Part shown: in pieces, positions 1-6,800 of the stretch
Position numbering within the stretch: the first letter of the stretch is position 1
Layout of the letters: each line of letters begins with the position of its first letter
DNA from: Betaproteobacteria bacterium
GTDB lineage: Bacteria; Pseudomonadota; Gammaproteobacteria; Burkholderiales; SG8-39
Reading direction: 5' to 3'
DNA: 7,206 nucleotides
Assembly (NCBI GenBank): GCA_011391295.1
Contig: JAABQT010000074.1
Span: forward strand, 1 to 7,206
Position numbers and translations under genes: made by a program
The notes under the pieces: generated by a model
What the model saw: only the letters and a program-made list of their open reading frames with translations
Databases searched by the model: none
What the model was told of the DNA's origin: nothing

Positions 1-339
1 AAACGCGATCGGCCGCACGTAGCAGGCTTCATGCCCGTTGGCGCGCACCACCTCGATCTGCGCGCGCATCAGCTGCTCGCGGGTGTACGGGATTTTCATC
101 ATGTAGATGTGCGCGGAATTGATCAGCCGCTGCGTATGCTCCTGCAGCCGGTAGATCGCCGTGCCCTGGATCGTCTTGTACGCGCGCACGCCTTCGAACA
201 CCGCCAGCCCGTAGTGCAGCGAGTGGGTCAGGACGTGCGTGGTGGCGGAACGCCAGGGAACGAGTTTCCCGTCGTGCCAGATCCAGCCGTCGCGGTCGGC
301 CATCGACACGGGTCGGGCCGGCTGCTTGGACTTCTGCAT
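1..339 (-). CDS. ilvE: Branched-chain amino acid aminotransferase, N-terminal part (cut by left edge)
   Basis: This gene encodes a PLP-dependent fold-type IV aminotransferase that exchanges the amino group between glutamate and the 2-oxo acids of leucine, isoleucine and valine in the cytoplasm. The 113 visible residues hold the typical BCAT start: an MADRDGWIWHDGKLVPW strand region (from residue 13), then THVLTHSLHYGLAVFEGVRAY (residues 34-54), then YRLQEHTQRLINSAHIY (residues 63-79), whose arginines lie near the PLP phosphate site in this family. The catalytic lysine and the C-terminal half lie beyond the left edge. The ATG at 337-339 has a good Shine-Dalgarno (GGAG, 8 nt upstream), and an in-frame TAG sits two codons upstream, so no longer N-terminus is possible. 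GTG at codon 11 and ATG at codon 13 are alternatives that match shorter homologues. The gene diverges from the DUF3047 gene. D-amino acid transaminase or ADC lyase are relatives, but the LTHSLHYGLAVFEGVRAY stretch favours IlvE. Confidence 0.95.
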   Translation of the reverse strand, partial: MQKSKQPARPVSMADRDGWIWHDGKLVPWRSATTHVLTHSLHYGLAVFEGVRAYKTIQGTAIYRLQEHTQRLINSAHIYMMKIPYTREQLMRAQIEVVRANGHEACYVRPIAF

Positions 340-347
340 GTGCTAGT

Positions 348-351
348 CTCC
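348..351 (-). promoter_or_regulatory. Ribosome binding site of ilvE
   Basis: On the minus strand the sequence reads GGAG, followed by 8 nt and the ilvE ATG. It supports translation from the ATG at 337-339 rather than from the internal GTG or ATG. It lies wholly inside the 25-bp gap between the divergent genes. Confidence 0.7.
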
Positions 352-364
352 AAAAGCAAGTCGA

Positions 365-1165
365 ATGGCTATTCTAACGAAACTTCCCCGCGCCGCAGCA
401 TTGCTCGGCGGTGTGCTGCTGGCCGGTTGCGCCATCGTTGCCGAGGACGACGGATTGCTCGCCTCGACGCCGATCGTGCGTGCGCTCGAGCGCGAAACGG
501 CCGAGGTGATCGAAGTCGCGCGCTTTTCGCGCATGCGGGCGGGCGCGGCCCTGCCCGCGGAGTGGCTGGGCTGGGGATTGAGCTCCGGCAAGCGGCAAAC
601 CGAGTACCGACTGGTGCATAGCGCCGCCGGCACCGCGCTCGAGGCTTTCGCCGACCGCGCGGGCACCGGCTTTTACCGGCGCGTGCGCGTCGATCCGCGG
701 CGCCACCCGATGCTCGAGTGGAGTTGGCGCGTGGAAAACCTGATCCCGGGCGCCAACCTGCGCGTTGCGTCGCGCGAAGACTCCGCGGCGCGCCTGGTGA
801 TCTCTTTTCACGGCGATGCGAAAAAACTCGACTTTGATGACCGCGTCCGGCTGCGCCTGGCGCAGGCCTTCGCCGGCGAGCCGCTGCCCTACGCCATGCT
901 GATCTACGTGTGGTCCAACCAGATCCCGGCGGAAACGGCGCTGCCCAGCCCGCAGATCGACCGCATCCGCATGGTGGTGGTGGAAAGCGGTCACGGCCAT
1001 GTCGGGCAATGGCTGACTTACCGGCGTAACGTCCTGGAGGATTATCGCCGGGCGTTCGGCGAGGATCCCGGCGACATCGTCGCGGTGGGCATGCTCACGG
1101 ATTCCGACAACACGCAGCAGGTGGCGCGCAGCTACTACGGCGACATCACCCTGCGTGCGCCCTAG
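365..1165 (+). CDS. DUF3047 family lipoprotein, function unknown
   Basis: This complete 266-residue protein has a lipoprotein signal peptide: charged start (K6, R9), hydrophobic run at residues 10-21, and lipobox LAGC with Cys22. Residue 23 is Ala rather than Asp, which by the Lol sorting rule predicts the outer membrane. The mature part resembles the DUF3047 family: a WSWRV strand (119-123), an acidic EDSAARLVISFHGD segment (138-151), LIYVWSNQ (179-186), an ESGHGHVGQW motif (207-216), RNVLEDYRRAFGEDP (221-235), and the C-terminal TDSDNTQQVARSYYGDITL (245-263). Those conserved Asp, His and Trp residues could form a binding site, but the family has no established activity that I know of. The ATG is the first possible start, because an in-frame TAG lies at 344-346; no strong Shine-Dalgarno is visible. 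The gene diverges from ilvE, and its stop codon overlaps that of glnE. Family assignment is by recognised motifs, not a search. Confidence 0.85.
   Translation: MAILTKLPRAAALLGGVLLAGCAIVAEDDGLLASTPIVRALERETAEVIEVARFSRMRAGAALPAEWLGWGLSSGKRQTEYRLVHSAAGTALEAFADRAGTGFYRRVRVDPRRHPMLEWSWRVENLIPGANLRVASREDSAARLVISFHGDAKKLDFDDRVRLRLAQAFAGEPLPYAMLIYVWSNQIPAETALPSPQIDRIRMVVVESGHGHVGQWLTYRRNVLEDYRRAFGEDPGDIVAVGMLTDSDNTQQVARSYYGDITLRAP
371..376 (-). promoter_or_regulatory. Candidate -10 element for ilvE
   Basis: The minus strand reads TAGAAT, five of six matches to TATAAT, in a locally AT-rich patch of otherwise GC-rich DNA. It would start transcription about 25 nt before the ilvE ATG, leaving room for the GGAG ribosome binding site. 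I see no convincing -35 hexamer at 16-18 bp. The element lies within codons 3-4 of the divergent DUF3047 gene. This is inference from a short motif. Confidence 0.3.
1162..1165. other. Overlapping stop codons of two convergent genes (shared CTAG)
   Basis: The palindrome CTAG holds the TAG stop of the DUF3047 gene (1163-1165, plus) and the TAG stop of glnE (1162-1164, minus). There is no spacer between the two genes, so any transcription terminator for either must lie inside the other's coding sequence. I saw no GC-rich hairpin followed by a T-run around this point. Confidence 0.9.
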
Positions 1166-3729
1166 CCCAGGACCTCGCTCCACAGCGCGCGCACCGCCGC
1201 GACGTGCGGCGCCACGCTCTGCAGAGGCACGCGCGCATACTGCGCGCCGCTGAGGCGCAACGCGTGCTGCACGCGCCGGAACTCCCGGTAGGCCGTGCGC
1301 CCCTGTTCGGCGCGTGCGGGCGTGACCAGCCCCAGTTCGCCCGCCATCTTGAGCAGTGCAATGTTGCCCAGGTTCGCGGTGAGAGCCGCGTGCCGGTGCG
1401 CGTGTGCCAGCACCAGGAACTGGACGATGAATTCCAGGTCGATCATGCCGCCGCGGTCGTGCTTGACGTCGAACTGGCGCGAGGGATTGGGGTGCGCCTC
1501 ATGCAGGCGCTGGCGCATGGCGCGCACTTCCTGCGCCAGCGCCGCCGGGTCGCGCGGCGCCGTCAGCACGCGCGTGCGGATGGCCTCGAAGCCGGCGCCG
1601 ACCTGTGCGTCACCGGCGCAGAAGCGCGCCCGCGTCAGCGCCTGGTGCTCCCAGACCCACGCCGATTCCTGCTGGTACTTGGCAAAGGCCTCCAGAGAGA
1701 TCACCAGCAGCCCGGCGTCGCCCGAGGGCCGCAGGCGCAGGTCGGTGTCGAACAGCACGCCGCTCGAGGTACGGGTGGTCAGCCAATGGTTCAGGCGCTG
1801 CGCCAGCCGCGCGTAATTTTCCGCGGCGCGCTCATCGGGGTCGTCGTAGACGAAGATCAGGTCGAGATCCGAGGCGTAGCCGAGCTCCTTGCCGCCCAGC
1901 TTGCCGTACGCGACCACGGCGAAGCGCGGCGCGGTGCGGTGCCGGGTGCGCAACTGGGACCAGACCAGTTCCAGGGCAACCTGCAGGACGATGTCGGCGA
2001 GTTGCGAAAGCTGGTCGGCCAGGTGCTCCACGCCGAGCAGGCCGGCGAGGTCCTGCGCCAGCAGGCGGAACAACTGCGCCTGGTGCTGTTCGCGCAGCGC
2101 GTTCAACTGCCGCTCTGCATCGTTCTCGGCAGCGGCAAGCGCGGCGCGCAGCGTGCGCTCGAACTCCCCCCAGTCCGCGGCCGCGTACAACATCCGGTCG
2201 TCGAGCAGTTCGTCGAGCAGCAGTGGGTGGCGCGTCACGAACTCCGCGGCCCAGCTCGAGGCGGCGATCATCTTGGTCACCCGCTGGAGCGCCTCCGGGT
2301 GCTCGGCGAGCAGCGCGAGATAGGCGGCGCGCCGCGCAATGGCCTCGATCAGGTCGAGGCCGCGTGCCAGCGTGGCGTCGGGGTCCGCGCATTGCGCCGC
2401 CGCGGCGGCGAGCGCCGGCACCAGCGCGTCGACGCGCCGCCGCGAATCCGTGGGCAGCATCGCGTAACGCTGGCTGCCCCGCGCGGCGGCAAGCCGGTCC
2501 GCGCTCATCTCGGCGTTGCGAAAGCCCCTCGCGGCAAGCGCCTGAGCCACCGATTCGCGGTCGTCGCGCCACACGTCGGGACCCTCGGGCGCGGCGGATT
2601 CCGTGAATACCTCGTGGAACTGGCGCTGCACTGCGTCGCGATGCGTCTGCAGCTGCCGGTAGAACGGCTCCCAGGCATCGCAGCCGGACATGAGCGCGAT
2701 GCGCCGGCGGTCCTCCGCGTCGTGCGGCAGCGCGTGCGTCTGCTGGTCGTCGAGGTACTGCAGCCGATGCTCGGTGTTGCGCAGGAACACGTAGGCGGCC
2801 GAGAGTTCGCGCACCGCATCCGCCGGCAGCATCTGCCGCTCGCCGAGCCGCTGCAGCGCCTCGAGCGTGGGCCGTACCGCCAGCTCCGGGTCGCGCCCGG
2901 CGCGCACCAGCTGCAGCGCCTGCGCGACGAACTCGATCTCGCGGATGCCGCCGGGGCCGAGCTTGACGTGCTCCGCCAGATCGCGCCGCGCCACGTCGCG
3001 CCGCACGTCGCCATGCAGCCGGCGCATGGCGGCGAGCGTCGCGTAATCCAGGTACTTGCGGTATACGAACGGGCGCACGATCGACGCCAGTTCCGCATGG
3101 CGCGATCCGGTGATCGGGCGCGCCTTGATCCATGCATAGCGCTCCCACTCGCGCCCCTGCGCGACGAAGTAAGCCTCAAGGGCGTCGAAGCTGCAGGCAA
3201 TCGGGCCGGAGTCGCCGTAGGGCCGCAGGCGCATGTCGACGCGGAACGCAAAGCCGTCCTCGGTGACCTCGGACAGCAGCGCGATCAGCTTGCGCCCCGC
3301 GCGCTCCACGGGTTGCGGATCCTCGGCTTGCGGGTAGACGAATATCAGATCGATGTCGGAGGACACGTTGAGCTCGCGTCCGCCGAGCTTGCCCATCGCC
3401 ACCACCACCAGGTCCTGTGCCCCGGTCCAGGCCTGCGCGGCGGCGATCTGCAGTTCGGCCAGGTCGCTCATCGTCGCGCAGACTTCCGCCAGGTCCGCGC
3501 GGCCGTCCAGATCGCGCGCCATCACGCGCAGCAGGACGCGGCGGCGCAGGCGTCGCAGCCGGCATTTGAGGGCGGGCTCGTCGTCCCGCGCCGAGCCTGC
3601 CAGCGCCGCGGCGATTTCCTCGCGGGAAAAAGGTTCTGGCGCACGCAACTCCGCCGCCAGCTCCGCATGCGCGGCGAGGACGCGCTCGGCGTAGCGCGAA
3701 AGGGTGATTTTCCCAATAGGATCGGGCAT
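1162..3729 (-). CDS. glnE: Bifunctional glutamine synthetase adenylyltransferase / adenylyl-removing enzyme
   Basis: GlnE attaches AMP to, and phosphorolytically removes it from, a tyrosine of glutamine synthetase under control of PII (GlnB/GlnK) and glutamine, tuning nitrogen assimilation in the cytoplasm. Both nucleotidyltransferase halves are present. The N-terminal adenylyl-removing half has MGKLGGRELNVSSDIDLIF (112-130; metal ligands D125 and D127), VDMRLRPYGDSG (164-175) and GPGGIREIEFVAQ (258-270). The C-terminal adenylylating half has YGKLGGKELGYASDLDLIF (608-626; D621, D623), TDLRLRPSGDAG (662-673) and KHDRGGMIDLEFIVQ (756-770). All paired catalytic aspartates are intact, so both activities are expected. 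At 855 residues it is shorter than the roughly 946-residue E. coli enzyme, and about 50 residues are missing before the first motif. The ATG is fixed by an in-frame TAA immediately upstream; no Shine-Dalgarno is visible. The gene is divergent from yhdP and convergent with the DUF3047 gene. Confidence 0.97.
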   Translation of the reverse strand: MPDPIGKITLSRYAERVLAAHAELAAELRAPEPFSREEIAAALAGSARDDEPALKCRLRRLRRRVLLRVMARDLDGRADLAEVCATMSDLAELQIAAAQAWTGAQDLVVVAMGKLGGRELNVSSDIDLIFVYPQAEDPQPVERAGRKLIALLSEVTEDGFAFRVDMRLRPYGDSGPIACSFDALEAYFVAQGREWERYAWIKARPITGSRHAELASIVRPFVYRKYLDYATLAAMRRLHGDVRRDVARRDLAEHVKLGPGGIREIEFVAQALQLVRAGRDPELAVRPTLEALQRLGERQMLPADAVRELSAAYVFLRNTEHRLQYLDDQQTHALPHDAEDRRRIALMSGCDAWEPFYRQLQTHRDAVQRQFHEVFTESAAPEGPDVWRDDRESVAQALAARGFRNAEMSADRLAAARGSQRYAMLPTDSRRRVDALVPALAAAAAQCADPDATLARGLDLIEAIARRAAYLALLAEHPEALQRVTKMIAASSWAAEFVTRHPLLLDELLDDRMLYAAADWGEFERTLRAALAAAENDAERQLNALREQHQAQLFRLLAQDLAGLLGVEHLADQLSQLADIVLQVALELVWSQLRTRHRTAPRFAVVAYGKLGGKELGYASDLDLIFVYDDPDERAAENYARLAQRLNHWLTTRTSSGVLFDTDLRLRPSGDAGLLVISLEAFAKYQQESAWVWEHQALTRARFCAGDAQVGAGFEAIRTRVLTAPRDPAALAQEVRAMRQRLHEAHPNPSRQFDVKHDRGGMIDLEFIVQFLVLAHAHRHAALTANLGNIALLKMAGELGLVTPARAEQGRTAYREFRRVQHALRLSGAQYARVPLQSVAPHVAAVRALWSEVLG

Positions 3730-3860
3730 TTACGGCTAAAATAGCGCGTGCGAACGGAACGCCGCGAGAGGTTTTCGCAGCGCGGTGCCCCAAATCCGCA
3801 ACTCGCGCGTTATTTCTCCTGCTGCAGGCGGTACCGACTATAGAGGCAACGCGGAGCGCG
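3730..3860. promoter_or_regulatory. Divergent intergenic control region between glnE and yhdP
   Basis: These 131 bp separate two genes transcribed outward and must carry at least part of both promoters. The only clearly AT-rich core is GCTAAAATAGC at 3735-3745. Read on the plus strand it holds TAAAAT (3737-3742, five of six to TATAAT), pointing at yhdP with a leader of about 110 nt. Read on the minus strand it holds TATTTT (3738-3743), pointing at glnE with almost no leader. A second plus-strand candidate is TATAGA at 3839-3844, close to the yhdP start. None has a good -35 hexamer at 16-18 bp. No small ORF, riboswitch or terminator was recognised here. Confidence 0.45.
3853..3856 (+). promoter_or_regulatory. 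Ribosome binding site of yhdP
   Basis: GGAG lies 4 nt before the ATG at 3861. The reading frame stays open upstream across the whole intergenic region but has no ATG, GTG or TTG there, so this site decides the start. Confidence 0.55.
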
Positions 3861-6800
3861 ATGCAAACCCCGGAACGGCGCGGCGCCGCCCACGCGCTGC
3901 TGCGCGGGCTCGAAATTCTCGCCTGGACGGCATTCTTTGCTTTCGCCGCGCTATTCCTTGCGCTGCGTTTCTGGCTGTTGCCGCAGGTCGAGCGCTACCA
4001 GGACGAGGTGGTTGCCGCGTTGTCGCGCGCCGTCGGCCTGCAGGTGAAAATCGGCTCATTGGCCGCGGATTGGGACGGGTTGCGCCCGCGGCTCACGGTG
4101 TCCGACCTGCGCGTTTACGACCGCGACGGGCGCGAGGCGCTGGTGCTGCCCGCGGTCGAGCATGTCGTCGGCTGGAGCAGCCTGCTGGCGCGCGAACTGC
4201 GCCTGCATACGCTCGCCATCGAGGGGCCGCGCCTGACCATACGGCGCGACGCCCTGGGGGCGATCCACGTCGCCGGCATCGAGCTGCGCGCGCAGCCCGG
4301 CGCGGCCGAGGGCGGGCTCGCGTTGTGGATTCTCGGCCAGCGCGAAATCGTGATCCGCAACGCCGCGATCGCCTGGGTGGATGAGCTGCGCGGTGCGCCG
4401 CCGCTCGAACTGCGCGCCTTGCAGTTCCGCCTGCGCAACCGGGGCGACGTGCATCAGATCGGCTTGTCGGCGCGGCCGCCGCGCGAGCTGGGCGCGAGCG
4501 TCGAATTGCGCGCTTCGCTCATCGGGCGCAGCGCGACACCGCCGCGGGCCTGGAACGGGCGGGTGTACGCGGAATTCGGCAGCACCGATCTGGCGGGCTG
4601 GCGCGCCTGGGTCGACTACCCGGTCGAGGTGCGCAGCGGCCACGGCGCGCTGCGGCTGTGGGCGACCTTCGGCGCCGGCAAGCTGGTCGACGCGACCGCG
4701 GATCTCGCCCTCAACGGCGTGGCGGTGCGCCTCGGCAAGGACCTGCCCGAGTTGCAGCTCTCGAGCGTCGTCGGGCGCGTGCAGGGTCGCGGGTCGGAGC
4801 AAGGGTACGAGTTCGGCGTGCGCCGCCTGGCGCTGGTCCCGGCGCAGGGCCCGGCGATGCGCGGCACGTCGTTCAGCGCCAGCTGGCAAGCCGCCCCGGC
4901 GGGCGGCGCGGTGAGCGCGGACCTGATCGAGCTGGTGCCGCTGGCCTACCTGGCGGAGTACCTGCCGTTTCCCCCGGACCTGAGGAAGTTGCTCGCTGAA
5001 CTGGCGCCGCGGGGCACGCTCACCAACGCCAGTTTCGATTGGAGCGGCGAGCTTCCGGACCGCGCGCGTTTCCAGGCGCGGGCGCGTTTTGAAAGCCTGG
5101 GCATGAGCCCCTGGCGTGCCATTCCCGGCTTCGCCAACCTGTCGGGCCGCATCGACGCCACCGAGGCCAAAGGCGCACTGACGCTCACGGCGCGCAATGT
5201 CGAGATCGATCTGCCGCGCGTGTTTCCCGAACCGCGCATCCGCCTGACTGCGCTGTCCGGGAAGGTGGGCTGGGAGCGCAAGGAGGGTGCGGCCACGGTG
5301 CGCATCGCCAGCCTGGCCTACGCCAATGAGGATTTCACCGGCACCGCCTCCGGCAGCTATGCGACCGCCAGCGCGGGACCCGGGTCCCTCGATCTGAGCG
5401 CGCATCTGCAGCGCGCCGACGGTGCCAGCCTGCCGAAGTACCTGCCGCTGGCCACCATCATGGGATCGAAGACGCGCGACTGGCTGATCGCGGCGATCCG
5501 CGGCGGGCAGGTCACCGACGCCCGGCTCAAGCTGCAAGGCGACCTGCGCGATTTTCCATTCGCCGAGCCGGGCCAGGGCCTGTTCCAGGTCATCGCTCAG
5601 GTGCGCGGCGTCACCCTCGCATTCGCCGAGGGCTGGCCGCCGATCGAGGAGATCGAGGGTGAACTGCGCGTCGAGGGCCTGCGCATGGACATCACTGCGC
5701 GCAGCGCGCGCATCCTGGGCGTTTCCGTATCAGGGACACGCGCGGTCATCGCCAGCCTGCGCGCGCCGGTCACGCTGGTGGTCGCCGGCGAGGCGGCTGG
5801 GCCCAGCGACAGATTCCTGGACTACCTGCGCGAAAGTCCGTTGCGGAGCAAGATCGGTACGATTCCCGACGGCGTGAACGCCGCCGGCAGCGCACAGCTG
5901 CGGCTCAAGCTGGAATTGCCGCTTGCCGATCTGTCGAAGACCCGGGTCGCGGGCAATTTCCGCTTTGCCGGGAATACGCTGCGCCTGGGCTCGCGCCTGC
6001 CGCCGGTGGAGCGCGCCTCCGGCACGCTGGAATTCGATGAATCTTCGCTACACCTGCGAGATGCGGGCGGACATTTCGTCGGCGGGCCGTTGCGCGTGAT
6101 CGGCGGGACGCAGCGCGACGGCGGCGTGCTGCTCAGCGCAAGCGGAGCCTTCACGGTGGAGGGCCTGGGGCCGCTGCTCGAGGAGCGCGCACGCCGGTAC
6201 CTGCAAGGCGGAGCGCCGTACTCGGGGTCGGTGCGGTTCAGTGCGGGTGCCGGCCCCCAGATCGCCGCGGAGTCCGGCCTGGTCGGCGTGCGCATCGACC
6301 TGCCGGCGCCGCTCGGCAAGGCGGCCGAAGAGCAACAACTGCTGCGCGTCTCGCTTGTGCAGTCCGAAGGCGTCGAGCGCGACCGCCTCAGTGTTTCCTT
6401 CGGCCAATGGTTGCTTGCGGAGTTGCTGCGGCGCCGGGAAGCAGACGCCATGGTTCCCGAACGGACCTCGATTGCGCTCAATCCGGGCGCCGGCGGGCAA
6501 TTGCGGCTGCCGGCGCGCCCGGATTCCATTCTGGTCTACGGATCACTGGAGCGCCTGGATCTGAGTCAATGGCTGGCGCTGCTGCGCGGCGAAGGCGAAG
6601 GCGGGGGCGCGGGTGCCGCCGCGGCTCTTGAATTGAGCGTCGGTACGCTGGACGCCTTCGGGCGGCGCATGCGCGACATCGTCGTCAAGGCGCACGTGCA
6701 GGGCGGCGGCTGGAAGGCCAGCGTGGATTCGCCGGATATCGCCGGCGACGTGGAGTACGAGAGCGCGGGCCGCGGCAAGATGGTGGCGCGCATGGCGCGC

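Noticed and set aside
31..621. A plus-strand open frame of 196 codons spanning the ilvE and DUF3047 starts.
   Set aside because: It is antisense to ilvE in its first half and out of frame with the lipoprotein in its second half; both of those genes are recognised by motifs.
1204..3744. A plus-strand open frame of 846 codons lying antisense to the whole of glnE, with further long open frames on other frames.
   Set aside because: Its translation is rich in Arg, His, Gln, Val and Ala with no recognisable domain. Long antisense frames are expected opposite GC-rich genes with strong third-position bias, and GlnE on the other strand matches its family throughout.
3176..3793. A minus-strand open frame of 205 codons overlapping the 5' end of glnE and the intergenic region.
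   Set aside because: It is a shifted frame of glnE: Arg/Ala/Gly-rich, without family motifs. It could be mistaken for a frameshifted glnE start, but the GlnE frame is intact from its ATG.
3776..3794. A sigma-54 (-24/-12) promoter-like sequence upstream of glnE on the minus strand, attractive because glnE is a nitrogen gene.
   Set aside because: Read from the TGG, the GC of the -12 element is one base too far; shifting to the next GG gives the right spacing but a poor match to TGGCAC-N5-TTGC. A GC-rich background makes such partial matches common.
3744..3830. Possible hairpins in the GC-rich divergent region (a riboswitch or attenuator leader of yhdP).
   Set aside because: Only short GC complementarities, no run of T and no known riboswitch core; nothing beyond what GC-rich sequence gives by chance.
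4056..5537. A minus-strand open frame of 493 codons antisense to yhdP.
   Set aside because: Low-complexity Arg/Ala/Gln-rich translation, no domain and no convincing ribosome binding site; yhdP on the plus strand is clearly coding in its own frame.
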